A stretch of 64,000 nucleotides of DNA from Carnegiea gigantea (taxonomy: Eukaryota > Streptophyta > Magnoliopsida > Caryophyllales > Cactaceae): positions 558,001 through 622,000 of the forward strand of contig JAKOGI010000002.1 of NCBI GenBank assembly GCA_029747015.1. Reading direction: 5' to 3'. The notes beneath the pieces are model-generated. The model made no database searches and had not been told where the DNA came from. It saw nothing but the letters and a program-made list of their open reading frames with translations. Shown in pieces: positions 10,935 to 22,519 of the stretch (position 1 is its first letter; each line of letters opens with the position of its first letter). A program made the position numbers and the translations under genes.

Positions 10935-13900
10935 TCAATGATCTGATGATTGAGGCAAACGGAAAGACCCTCCAGCATATAGCATCTGATAAACTGGTCT
11001 TATACGGATTGTGAGTATTAATCCTAGTAAGGATCCTAGCCCACAAAGGCCAGCCAGAACGAAGAATGTAAGCCTATAGCAAGAAGCCCCTATACAGGTA
11101 GATACTCCTTGTTCGGTGGATTCAGCATCGTATATATAACCAGCAAGCAGTCCCGAGAAAAGAAAAGCACCAACAGGATTGCCAATCTGGATAAAGTTAA
11201 AAATAACACCAAAATGTTTAAGACCAAATAGCTCAGATGCTGTTGGAATCATTACAGCAAACTGAACCCCAAAGCAGATCCCAAGCAATGCAGTTGCCGC
11301 ATAAAGGGTGCCACTAAGGGCTGATGCATAAAGGAGGAAAGCTATCACCATAATCAATTGAGTACATGTCATCCAAATTGTTCGAGGGATTTTGTTTAGC
11401 CTGCAATGAGAGAATTCTGCAACCAGTCAGTTCTATGCTCAGGAACAGCAGTCTAGCCAATCTCAGCAACAACTTGATGCTTGGGAAATATTTAAAGAAG
11501 AAATAACCAAACAAATAAATTTTTCATTTGGACATTTTAAAGCATTGTCATATCTAAATACAGCAGTTACACAAGCCAAAAAAAAAAAAAAAAAAGGCAT
11601 TTACTAGCAAGGTTTGAAATCAAGTAGCAAGGCTAATGACAAGAAAAACTCTGCAGCTTCTAATCAAATGAAAATATAAAAGAGCCATAGGATTTGATAT
11701 CAAAGTATTACAAATAAGAAAATCCTAACGAAAGATAGAAAAAGTAAATACATAAACATACAAATAGAAGCCCAATCTTTAGTTACCTGATGAAGTATTC
11801 AGAAACAGCACCACCACCCAGGCGGCCAACAAAGTTGCAAAAGGCAAATAGGGACAACAGCAAATTCGTATCACTCTCTCCTAAAGCATAACCTATCTGT
11901 GCCAGATTGTTAAGAACAGTTATTCCAGAACCAACCCCTAGAAAGTAAACCAGCCACAAAAGCCAAAAATCAGCCTTGATTAATACTTCACGAAAGGTGA
12001 AATCCTCCCCTCTACGGGGTCTCCTTTTCCGCTTCACAGCACCCTCCCCCACAGCCAGAAGGATATCCACCTCGGAAACATCTTCATCCTCACGGAAACT
12101 CGCAAGAAAAGATGAAGATGATTGTACTAGCAAGGGTTCTGTTTGAACTGATTCACCCACATCTGAAGCAAGCTTGTCTGGAGAATCCACAGGTCCAGTG
12201 AGTTTTTTCTTTGAGGGGAATAGTGTCATTTTGATGGGGATTGCAAGAGGAGCCATCATAAGTATAACCATTATAGCAACAAATGTATACAAAACTGCTT
12301 TGCCAAGAGAAAGTGTATCAGCAATGATGGTAGTTGTGAGAAGATATATTCCAAGAACACCACTTGCCCCTTGGGTGAATAGGAAATGTGCATGCTCAGA
12401 GGGATCTTCTTCAGATGCAGGTGTACAAGGTCTAATAAAGTACATCAAGGGAACAGATATGATAGGGAGGCCAAGAGTAAGAAAAAGTAAAAGCACTGGG
12501 GCAGAATTATCAAGAACCATATTAAATATCTCTGTATAAATCGCAGCACTAAGACCAATGTAGCCCTTTAGAAGGCCAGCAACAATGCCCCTACTCAGAG
12601 GGAAGTTCCTCATATTGGTAACGAGGACGGCTGTCCCAAACCATGCACTGCTATGCACACCAATAAGCAGTGCAAGCCACAACTGCCACATAGGAATGAA
12701 ATAATTTACCCAGAAGGCATAATAACAAATAAGTAGGAAATAACCAGTCAAGTAAAGACATAAGAATTAATCAAACCAATAAATACAACAAGGGGGAAGA
12801 AACCGAAAAAGAAATCAACAGACATAATTGTCACATTAGAATAACAAAATTGCCCATATTACAGTTGACTTCATAGTTTTTTTCCACCCATTCCCGCCAT
12901 AATGTCCACCAGAGTTTATAACTGCTGTCTACTAAATTAGTTCAGACCAGCAGCCAAAGAGTTTATAACTGCTGTCTACTAAATTAGTTCAGACCAGCAG
13001 CCAAAGCCTAAAATATGGGTTTCAACTTTCAAGTTCAGTATACTTTCTTCGAGAGATAATTGATCACCTAGGTTCAAGTCCAAACTTCCCCGGGGGGGCG
13101 CGGGGGAGGGGGGAATGAAGTTTTCTATTCAAGTTCTCATAGTCAGCTCACTTGTGTCAATATAACCATACAAGAGTGTAAGCATATTCACCTGTGTGTG
13201 AATCTGTAAAGGGTACTGATCATTAGGCTTCATAACCATAATGAACTATCAACTAACAGCAATGTAGCATGCAAGGGAGGCTGCCACTTCTATGACATCT
13301 ATACTTGCGCTACTATAAATTTGGTATTAAACAAGTAAATCCTATGAGCTTAGGTCCAAAGGTTCCTAGGCCAAGTATGTTGAGTACCCTTGTATCCCTT
13401 TCCGTTTCCTCTAGTGTCTTCTAGAATATGAGAAAGAGATCTTTCAAAACGAAAGGACATTCTAGCATCTTCCCTTTTATCTTAGCTCTCATCAAGAGGC
13501 TTCTCCATTAACAAACTAGAGCCCACCTTTCATTGCCATATCAAGAACTTCAACTGCCAATCAGTGAAGCCATACCTAGGAATTGACTTGGTGTATTTAT
13601 TTAGCTCATCCAAGGTCCGGGTTACATAAGTAGTTTGATGCAGCAACATCGCTTACTAATGAACTACTTGAATATCTGGTGAAGCTGATTATTATATTCA
13701 GAAGTCAAGTCTTCTGATTTGTGAGCTCTTCTTCTTAAGGAGATATTGTATCTACAGACAACACCAGGTAACAATAACAATATAATCAAGAACTAATTGC
13801 AAGTGGCATCGAATCGAAAGCTTTAAGAGGAAACATAAGCAAGAGAACATGTAGAAATTGTACATATTCAAGTATTATTATGAGAAAACAATTACAACTC

Positions 13901-15176
13901 AGTTCAACTTAAATGTTAAACAGCACCAATTTTATCATTGTGGCAACAAGGGGGCAGTACTATAACATATGAGCCATAGAACAAGATGTCAAATAAATAT
14001 TGACTCGTAAAGTACTTCAATATACCAGGCACACGCAATTGAATAAAGTATTCAAAAGCAAGAACCTTGAGAGAATAAAATAATTGATGCTTTGTAGATA
14101 CGAATCCTAGTATTAGATCACAGAAAGGGGACATAAAAATATGAGATGCTATAATAATTTAACCAGGAATGTACCCAATTAACATAACAAACTACAAGCC
14201 CCACTCCAAAGACCAAATTTTTATCACAACTTTGAAGTCAAATCAGTAGCTTCCGAACTCTGTTCAAAAAACGAATCCACTATATCATCTAGATTTTCCA
14301 ACTAGAAGACCAAGCTTTACTAGCACAAAACCCAGTTGAGATTTCCAACTAAGGGTCTATTCGTTACGAGCATATTGAACCTGCTATCTACTCCGACCCA
14401 TTCAACTTTATTAACTGCTAGTCAAACATAATTCAATATGTTCCAACTAACTCAAACCTGATAACTATTAGTCATGCTCTAATCCATTCAGAAACCTGCT
14501 TCCAAATTGCTCCCATCTACTACTTGCTAGTCAAACATATTCAAACCTGCTTTTTTCTAGTCAAACCTGTTGAAACCTACTCCAACTTGCTAAAACATGC
14601 TACCTACTAATCCAATATGCTTATAACGAACAGGCCTAAAACACCCCCACATCATCATCAAGAAGAACAAAAGCAACCACCAGTAAGGATCCCACCACAG
14701 ATGCAGTCTTTGGAAAACAAGGAAAACACCACAGATTGATCAATTCAGAAAATGAGCATCTCTTAAATCCATCAAAAACTAAAGATAACCATATTGATAT
14801 GGGTGATCAAAAATCAAAAGAAAAGCTTGAAAGCTGAAACATTTACCAGCCAATAAGGCAAGTTATGCACAGTCTGAGTAACAGCAAGCCAGATAATCCC
14901 ATAGCCCAAGAAGCAAATGAAAGCCCCAATTGAGAGAACAATCCAAGGGGGTAGCTTGTTACATGCTAGGCCAGGCAAAATGCCCACGCTCTCACCGATG
15001 TCATTGGCAACCCCAAGCATAGTAATCTGCTGTTGAGAAAAACCCAGAACGGATTTCAAGGCAGGTGAGAAAAGGGGGAAGTTGTAAGAGTTTCCAGCTG
15101 CAAATTGAACCCAAACAGCAGCTGCTAAACCGACCCATGGCGGCCTCGTCCCTGCTTTTACCACTATTTCTGGCAT
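10935..15176 (-). CDS. NFD4/nodulin-like MFS transporter, gene B (3 exons)
   Basis: The second intact member of the local cluster. Exons are 15176-14847, 12682-11787 and 11400-10935, giving 563 residues with the same phases as gene A. Exon 1 has PPWVGLAAAVWVQFAAGNSY and FSPALKSVLGFSQQQ, then NDIGESVGILPG. Exon 2 opens LWLALLIGVHSSAWFGTAV, carries TM segments and the loop with KRKRRPRRGEDF, and ends EYFIR across the junction. Exon 3 runs from NKIPRTIWM to VYQMLYAGGS. Predicted polytopic membrane protein; MFS family with unknown substrate. Intron 1 is long (2164 bp) and holds a MITE (14353-14636), a 47-bp tandem duplication and a C/G-rich tract at about 13088-13113. Intron 2 (11786-11401) has a poly-A run near 11578-11595. 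All exons are intact, so this is likely functional. Confidence 0.92.
12911..13006. repeat. Perfect 47-bp tandem duplication in intron 1 of gene B
   Basis: Unit 12911-12957 is repeated without a mismatch at 12958-13004. The unit starts AGAGTTTATAACTGCTGTC. Perfect identity points to a recent slippage or unequal-exchange event. Confidence 0.95.
14353..14636. mobile_element. Tourist-like MITE inside intron 1 of gene B
   Basis: Left end GGGTCTATTCGTTACGAGC pairs with the complement of right end GCTTATAACGAACAGGCC. The imperfect TIR is about 25 bp, and TAA flanks both sides (14350-14352 and 14637-14639). The interior is made of degenerate CAAACCTGCT/CCAACTTGCT units. Same architecture as the TTCAACC elements in this window but a different repeat word. 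Confidence 0.8.
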
Positions 15177-18100
15177 TCCTAGTGATTTTCTTCACAAGTT
15201 GTGAACTTTGGTGAAGCCCATTCGAGGGGCTTCGTTGAACTGCTTATGTTAGTACGAGGTGAAATCAAGAAACTGAAGAGTAGAACTTATGCTGAATTGC
15301 TGATATAAGTCCCAATAGTTTCTAGCTGGCGGACCGAGTGAAATATATGGTATTTATGGCTTGTGCTTTTTATGAAGTTCCGTAGTACAAATTAACAACC
15401 TTAAAATGAACAGACATGTACCTAAATTTGTTGTTTAGATTTATCAAATCTTAATAAACGTCATCTTGTTTGATTTTGTTTTTCTTTTGTTTTCAATGGT
15501 TAACTTTGCTTTATGCAATAAGTATAAGGCAAGAAAACTATATATATAACTAGGATAATTAATATAATGTATACTATCTTTTACTTCTAGTTAAATACAT
15601 GTTTGAATGATTCATTCATAGATTTAAGGTGTAAGTTGATCAGTATTATTTAAATTTATATATATTACACACTAGAAGATTATATTATTCTAAATGCTTA
15701 ACTGTTATGTATTACTTAAAGCGTATACACCATATTATGTATTATCTTTTACTCTATTATTTTCCTCACCTTTTAATTATTGCAGTCGAATTACTATTAT
15801 CATAAAAAGCATATATAGTATGCCTATTTAAATACAAATTCTCCCCATTCATCATATTTGGGCCATAAACCTCATTTAAAAGAAATAAATGTAAAACAAT
15901 CCAAGCACTTTATTATTCTTGGTAATAATTTTTGCTCATCTACTATTATACTCGCCCTAGCCCCCCCCCCCAAAAAAAAACCCCCCAAAAAGAAAAAATA
16001 AGAGCAGAAAAGCCATAGCAAACAAAGGAGGGCATCAGAGAGATTCCAACAAGTGGTCAAGTATGTACCGTATATTACTCATTTTCAGTCGGATGGGATG
16101 TTGCCTGGGCACCAAATCAATGCCATTGAAAATTGATTGATATTTACAAAAGGGGTTCGTTGTCACCACAAATTTTCAGCAATCCTTGTTGAATAACATA
16201 AGTACTACAAACAAATAGACATGCCAAATAGTCAAAGATGGTTGAATGGTCGGCCTCAACTTCAATCGGTCGTTTTATCTTTTTCCTTCTTGTTTTGTTT
16301 TGTAATAGACTGATTTCTATATATTTTAAGAGTTACATTTAGTGCACATGTAATATTGTTTTGTTTCAATGTCATATGATTTATTGACGTTTGTTGATAT
16401 TGAGATCCTAAATGCAGTCTTAAAGTTTGATTCCTCTTTGTCTATTATATATTGCGCTACTTTTTATGGCTCATTTGAATTGAAAAATAATCACCAATTA
16501 ATAAAAATTAATAACCGATGATTTTAAGGGGGCTGACTCAGTCAACATTTCAACTTATAATGTAAAACTGAGTTAAATTGTAACACATAATTGGAGGGGT
16601 GGAAGGTCTTATAAAAAGTTAGGAGCATTAAACCAACTAATCCTAAAAAAAGGAAAATACTCCATAAAAAAAGGTTTTAGGTAATTGAGTCTCTATACTA
16701 TTAGAGTTAAACTACTGTTAATCTATAAAATATTAGAGCTTTCTCACATTAGGTAAAGAAAAATTCTTATATTCATATCTTTTTAAAAAAAAAAAATCAG
16801 TAGCTAATAGAAATCAAAATGAAGAAAAGCAATAGGTTTTGAAATGAGCGGGTTAAAAAATGTTCATATATATTATTTAACTCCCTCATGTCTAATATTT
16901 TTGCTAAAACAGCTCAAATAAATAGAGAAAGTAATATCTTCTTTAGACTTCATATTGTTATCTAAAGAAAGATTTGTTTCTTTTGCATTTCGAGAAACTT
17001 ACGACATGCATAAAATAAAATATTCTGTAAAAAGAGAACTTTGTTTATGAAAAAATTGTTATCATTTGGTCAATGCAAGATTTTCAAAATATAAAAAGTA
17101 GTAAATCTCATGGATAAGCTTAAAAGTAATAGGAGTTTTTATAATGAGTTAAGTTTGCTTATTTCTGAAATTTTGAACCTTGTTTCTCAATTTGAATTTT
17201 TTGCTTTATCTCATGTAAGGAGGACGGGAAATAGGATAGCTCACAAGCTCATACTCAAAATTTTAAACCTGCTTATAGGATCTAATTAGATAATGAACCA
17301 TATTGTATCTTCATCCTGACACTGAAAGATATGTGTATTGTGCATGATTTGTGAGCAATAAAATCCCTCCTCTATTATCTGAGAGTGAGGGAGAGAGATT
17401 ATCACTGTCTACTAAACAATATTTAGTAGCAAATCATCAGCTGCATGAACTAACAACGACACCATCACTTCCATTTTTTCACCCAAAAGAATTCCAATAT
17501 AAGTCCTCTTCAACTTTTCACTATATGCCTCAATCATAACTACACTTGCGAGTCCAGTATAGATTGAGAGAAGTCTAATTATGGAGAGTGTAAAATCAAG
17601 ACAGAGTAGTGCAATTGGTCCAATAATATTAATTGTGCCGTTCCCTTGTGGGTATATTTAGAGGCCAATAAAGCAAAAGCAAAATGCTTGGCAAAAACCA
17701 AAAACACAAAATTGCTATTCTTATTCATAAATTATAATACAATGTGGATAAATTAAAGATTTGCATAAACATATTTGTATGCCCTAATTATTCAAAAACT
17801 ACTAGGTGAAACTCCGACCAAACAAGACATTATGTAGTGGGCCGTCTGTTTCATAGTAGGGATTTACCCAAATATGGCTCCGTGGTTCCTCAAGACTAAC
17901 CCTACCAGACTTTTGCTGGTTTAGCAACGACAACGGCGTTTGACTTGGATTCTGGGTTGTTGTGCTTGTAGCGGCCACTGATCGTATCCTCTTCTTTTCA
18001 GGTTCTCTTTCTATCTTGCTTCTTCTGGGTTTTTTTTGTTGTGTTTCGTTCTACGCTGTTGGTGGCGGTTCTGATTGACTTGTTTGAGTGTAGAACTTTC

Positions 18101-18929
18101 TGGATCATTTCTTGACTGCCCATATCCTTGAATGATATCTAAAGGTGGTCATGTCGTGTATGAATCCATAATAATCTTTTGATGTTGCATTTGGTTTGTT
18201 GCAAATCGTTTCTTGTTGTCTGCTGTTAGGGGAGTTGTTGATATTATAATGCCTTAGAGGTGTTTGATGAAATGCTTGTGTGAAAATCTGTTTATCTATT
18301 TTGGTCTTCCCTGTGTCTGTAATCGTACAACTTTTTGTTAATGCAATGACTACCAGCAAGCAATCGACGCTGTAAGCAAGTTGGAACGAGTTCTTAAAGA
18401 ATTTAGGTGCCCCTTTAGTTTGTTAACTAGTTCTTTATGGCTCCTTGTAGGTGCTCAAGATCTTAGCCTAATAGTTGAAGTAGAGGAGGTAGATGCTGAG
18501 GGCATGCATATAACTCTGGATATCAGCAATGAGATCAGTGTTTCCCTTCCTTAGCAATGCCCATCAGCTGCCCTGTATCCCTGCTTGGTTGAAATTTCAT
18601 GGTGAAACATTCAGGCACCAGCATGTTGAATGGAAGAGGTTAGGCAAATGCGAATATGACTACTTTAAAATTTGAGAATTGCTTGTATTCTCTTGCATCA
18701 GAAGTAGCAAAACATGAGAATAATATGTCTAGACTATAGAGTGGAGAGTGAGGAATAGAGGACTCAGAGTAGGCTTTAACCTTGTTAGAAAGAACAGCCC
18801 TTCAATTCTAAATGTTTCCTGCAAGGCTTCCATGATTGATGTTTCTTGACTTTGAAATTTGACGCAAGCGACTTAAAAGCTTATAAAATAATTGAACAGG
18901 GAAGGCATCTGGCATTCATCAGCAAGAGA
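15177..18929. other. Intergenic DNA; 5' flanks of gene B and the RRM gene
   Basis: Mostly AT-rich sequence without a supportable gene. A C11-A9-C6-A tract lies at about 15961-15990. 17900-18900 probably holds the 5' UTR and introns of the RRM gene: an acceptor-like AG at 18899-18900 lies 29 bases before its ATG. Short frames at about 18355-18418 and 18451-18555 look protein-like but do not join in frame. Confidence 0.45.
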
Positions 18930-19349
18930 ATGAACAGGTTAACAATGTTTGTGAGAACAGCGCTGGCTGCTTCACATAACCCAATGCCAGTGTTTCGATT
19001 CTATTGTTCGCCTTCATCTTCTGTCCCAGCACCTGCAAATAATAAGCTGTTTGTTGCCGGATTGTCATGGTCAGTTGATGAGAGGTCTTTGCTGGATGCT
19101 TTCTCCAATTTTGGGGAGGTGACAGAAGTGAGGATAATGTATGATAAGGCCACAGGAAGGTCTAGAGGCTTTGGATTTGTTTACTTTGCGAAGGATGATG
19201 ATGCACAAAACGCTAAAGATGCCATGGATGGTAAGGCACTACTAGGCCGTCCATTGAGGATAAGTTTTGCTCTTGAAAAGGTTCGAGGCGCACCTATTGT
19301 GGTACCTTGCATTCGGGGCTCTGAAGATGCTGTGAGACCCAAAAATTGA
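18930..19349 (+). CDS. Small RRM protein, probably organelle-targeted
   Basis: A 139-residue protein with one RNA-recognition motif. RNP2 is LFVAGLSW at residues 40-47 and RNP1 is RGFGFVYF at 79-86, both with aromatic residues for RNA stacking. The N-terminal 30 residues are basic, hydroxylated and free of acids (MNRLTMFVRTALAASHNP), as in mitochondrial or plastid presequences. This fits the mitochondrial glycine-rich / ORRM-type RNA-binding family, some members of which act in organelle RNA editing or processing. No Gly-rich tail is present. The frame is open upstream to 18846, but an acceptor-like AG at 18899-18900 suggests that part is intron or UTR, so I chose the Met at 18930. Target compartment and RNA are inferred. 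Confidence 0.8.
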   Translation: MNRLTMFVRTALAASHNPMPVFRFYCSPSSSVPAPANNKLFVAGLSWSVDERSLLDAFSNFGEVTEVRIMYDKATGRSRGFGFVYFAKDDDAQNAKDAMDGKALLGRPLRISFALEKVRGAPIVVPCIRGSEDAVRPKN

Positions 19350-20309
19350 GAACCTCTGTTATCGAGCAGAGGGCTTCAAGATCAATTCATTTGGAGATGA
19401 GACGGTGACTGCAAGAAGATTGGGGGAATAGTGGTCTTTCTGTCAGTTTTGCTTTTTCTGTTTGAGGTTAGCTGTAAATCTAGGCAGTCACTTTCATCTA
19501 GTATCAAAGATTTCAGCATTTCGTATGAGATGTTTATGATCGTTTGGTTTGGATACAACCTCTCTGAGCGTGAGATGGCTTATCTAGATATGCGTTTTGT
19601 TCAATTTGAATTTTATTTTCCCTATTTGGTAAAGTAAAAATGTTAGAGAAAACAAACAAAGCTTGCCTAAGTTATTTCTTGAAAATTTTTCCCCCTTGTG
19701 ACATTAATGTATTTATTGAGTTAATGAGAATTCAATTAATAGGATTGTGGTGATTAAGAGCAAAAATAGTCCTAGAAATGCGATTGTATTTTATTACATG
19801 GGTTTACTTGAAAAGGATGGTTTCCCTGGAGCCAAGCATTGGGCGCTTTTGCTACATGTTATATGCTGTAAGGCTGGATTCTTTGAGCATTCTTCATGCC
19901 TTAATCTCTAGTGAGGTTTTTGCTTATTGGGCTGTCTACTATGGTTAATTCTTAATACTTACTGTGCCTCTCTCTCCCCTCCCCCCCTCTCTCCGAGGGG
20001 CAATAGGGGATAGGGGGCAGTTGTCTGATAAAAATTCATTCAACATGCTATATGAGCTCTGATGATGAAGCTTTTTTTCCCATGTTTTATCTGGATGTAG
20101 AGAGGAGAAAAGAAGCGACAAAGAAATTACTCATTGATTTTGCTCTAGTGCTGAGTGCTGACAGCTTGGTGTTGAAGCATTGAGTTCTTTCCAAACATCA
20201 GGCTGCTGTTGTTAGGAAGCTTTGCAGTTCAGGTTGGATGATAGCAGAGGAGAAAATTTGTGATTTTTGAATGCTTGCGAGGTGATTCCTTCTTCAAAAA
20301 AGGGATTTC
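19350..20309. other. 3' UTR of RRM gene and 5' region of SEN2-like gene
   Basis: No further gene is seen. A pyrimidine-rich tract (CTCTCTCCCCTCCCCCC) is at about 19970-19990. The region directly upstream of 20310 is probably the 5' UTR of the endonuclease gene. Confidence 0.4.
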
Positions 20310-21041
20310 ATGGGTCCGAGATGGAAAGGAAAGGGTTCAGAAGTGAAAGCCCTCGCAGAGCCCATGTCCAAAATAGTATCAGCACTTCAATCATCTCTAA
20401 CCATGTCAGGTCTGAATGGATTGATATCAGGATGCAGCGTTCTACTTGAAGCAGATCCAGAACAATCTGAGCTTCTAAACCGGGCATGTTTTGGTCGTCT
20501 AGTCATTACAAGTGAGAAGGATAAGCAATGGTATGAACTAGGTCTAGAAGAAGCTTTTTACCTGAGCAATGCATTGAGGTGCTTGAATATTGTGGGAAAT
20601 GATGGTACTGTGAAAAGCAATGCAGAATTGTGGGATTACATGAGCTCAAGAATAGAAATGTTTCCTGAACTTTACAAGGCTTATTGTCATCTAAGAATGA
20701 AGAATTGGGTTGTTAGATCAGGATCCCAGTATGGTGTAGACTATGTCGCTTATCATCATCATCCGGCATTGGTCCATTCAGAGTATGCGGTGCTTGTCCT
20801 ATCAGAGAGAAATGCTAATTCAAATGCACGGTTAAGACTGTGGTCCGATATGTATTGTACTATCCGGCTTGCTGGTGGTGTTGCCAAGACTTTGCTGGTT
20901 TTGCATGTTCAGGGTAATGGTAGTGGGACTGATTGTGCAGCATGTTTGAAGAACTTTGAAATTGAAGAGCGAACAATCCGTAGATGGATACCAGAGCAAA
21001 GTCGTGAAGAAAAAGGTGTCAAGTCTCACAGCAGAACTTGA
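20310..21041 (+). CDS. SEN2: tRNA-splicing endonuclease subunit Sen2-like
   Basis: Catalytic-type subunit of the tRNA-intron endonuclease, which cuts precursor tRNAs at the exon-intron borders. 243 residues in one coding exon, close to the short plant SEN1/SEN2 proteins and shorter than fungal or animal Sen2. The N-terminus MGPRWKGKGSEVKALAEP is the plant-type start. The C-terminal nuclease fold carries RSGSQYGVDYVAYHHHP, HSEYAVLVL and GGVAKTLLVL. The triad by family spacing is Tyr148, His156 and Lys193 (8 and 37 residues apart), all present, so it should be active. A conserved RTIRRW block follows. A second short frame overlapping at 20267-20449 is a shadow. An intron-containing tRNA-Met lies 1.4 kb downstream on the same strand. 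Confidence 0.92.
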   Translation: MGPRWKGKGSEVKALAEPMSKIVSALQSSLTMSGLNGLISGCSVLLEADPEQSELLNRACFGRLVITSEKDKQWYELGLEEAFYLSNALRCLNIVGNDGTVKSNAELWDYMSSRIEMFPELYKAYCHLRMKNWVVRSGSQYGVDYVAYHHHPALVHSEYAVLVLSERNANSNARLRLWSDMYCTIRLAGGVAKTLLVLHVQGNGSGTDCAACLKNFEIEERTIRRWIPEQSREEKGVKSHSRT

Positions 21042-22434
21042 CGCAGATTTGAGTTTTTTTTCCAAGGGAAACGCTTTCTTTCTGATCTGATGATTGGTGA
21101 AGTTAGTTTATGAGTTGCATTTGTTTTCATTTCTAGAGAAAAAGAGGAGTAAAAGAAAGGGACAGAGAAGTTAGAGAAAGAAGAACGGATGTCAAATATT
21201 TGCTGAAAGAGTCAAACAGACAAGGGTTTCGATGTCGGATCTGTTTACCCTACCTTGCGCTTTGGCTTGCATGGGACGAAAAACCTTCTCTGTGAAAAGG
21301 ACTCCATCGGTGCAGCCACTGGATCGTTTTGTCAAGTACATGCACTTGTATGAATGGTTGCACTTGGATGAACGATCCAGATAGGGTCATTCATTCTGGC
21401 AGATACTTATCATCGTTTTCTCAAGCAGAGATAAGAATTAGCGCCTTTGAATGCCCCCAAATCAAACCGTGAAATTCTTCTAGAGCTGTGATCACGCCAT
21501 TAACCTATGGAGCTCTTTATTTAGTATTCAAAGCACTGTGACATATCAGGAAGGTGCTTATGCTGTCAACCCATGGTATTCAGTATTGGTATTGGCAAAT
21601 AACTTATCGTTTATTGCAAAATGTTCTAAAGTTTTTATGGGTTCTTACTTGTGATATTGAATGATATAGTGTGCTTGGTGGTTGATGACCAACCCTTTTG
21701 GGTAAGATCAACAACAATGTTAATTGTTAAATGTGGGGTGCAAATGCAATGGTAATATCAGGCAATCTGCAGCTTCCACTTGTAAGAAATAGCGTGTCCT
21801 TCCAAACATACTTTGCTTGTAGTTAAAGACTATCCTAATAAAAAGGGGGGGGGGGCAGCGCTATATTTCTTGAGCATTAGATTGTCAGCTATTTGTTAAA
21901 CTTGAAGTATAGTTCACGTCTATCCATCGTTTTTACTCTCTCATATTTAGCAAGAAAAAGAATAATTGTGTAAACCTCCTTCCCCCATCCCCCCTCCTTC
22001 AAAAAAAAAAAAAAGGCATATCAAGATGAAGTGGTTAATTAGAAGTTCAGAACCAACTTTTAAACAAAGAGTGAGATAATGGCCTCTTTAGTAATTTCTG
22101 CTACATTTTTATCGCCATAATGGATCAGAATAGTCCGTTGTTATTATTATTATTACTATTATTATTATTATTATTTCACAAAAGGTTTTAATTCGTCAAA
22201 AATAGTTACTACAGAATTTTTAGAACCAGTCTCTTCAACTTGTAAGAATAGTATTTCCTGTATTTCAAACATTTCGTAATTTGAGAGGTGTATTCACTAT
22301 TCCCAATTCGCTATTGTATGTATTGTCGAAACACTGCGTCGAGGCGAACAAAATTGATCCACTAAACAATTTACAAAGCAGATCCTAAGACAAGATCCGC
22401 TAAAGAATGTACTATGGCAGGTCCTAAGCAGCCA
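21042..22434. other. Region between SEN2-like gene and tRNA-Met
   Basis: Probable 3' UTR up to about 21200, then no coding signal. A G-run is at 21845-21855 and a C-rich stretch followed by A14 is at about 21980-22014. Confidence 0.4.
22140..22174. repeat. (TTA)n microsatellite
   Basis: Trinucleotide TTA/ATT repeats with one interruption (ACT), about 35 bp. Confidence 0.9.
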
Positions 22435-22519
22435 GGGGTGGTGGCGCAGTTGGCTAGCGCGTAGGTCTCATAGCATCTGAGTTATCCTGAGGTCGAGAGT
22501 TCGAGCCTCTCTCACCCCA
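22435..22519 (+). tRNA. Elongator tRNA-Met(CAT) with 11-nt intron
   Basis: All arms fold. The acceptor stem pairs GGGGTGG with TCACCCC (one G-U), and the D stem is GCGC/GCGC. The T arm is GAGAG-TTCGAGC-CTCTC, with discriminator A at 22519. The anticodon CAT is at 22469-22471. The mature anticodon loop CTCATAA is interrupted after position 37 by an 11-base intron, 22473-22483 (GCATCTGAGTT). Plants carry introns only in tRNA-Tyr and elongator tRNA-Met genes, which identifies it as elongator rather than initiator. The internal box B (GTTCGAGCC) is intact. No CCA is encoded, as expected for a nuclear gene. Confidence 0.97.

Noticed and set aside
18355..18555. Protein-like pieces (YQQAIDAVSKLERVLKEF and GAQDLSLIVEVEEVDAEG)
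   Set aside because: The pieces cannot be joined in frame by the splice sites I see, and do not lead into the RRM gene; family not recognised.
21042..21420. Possible extra coding exon after the SEN2-like gene
   Set aside because: The protein already ends in the family-typical C-terminus; the following sequence shows no frame.
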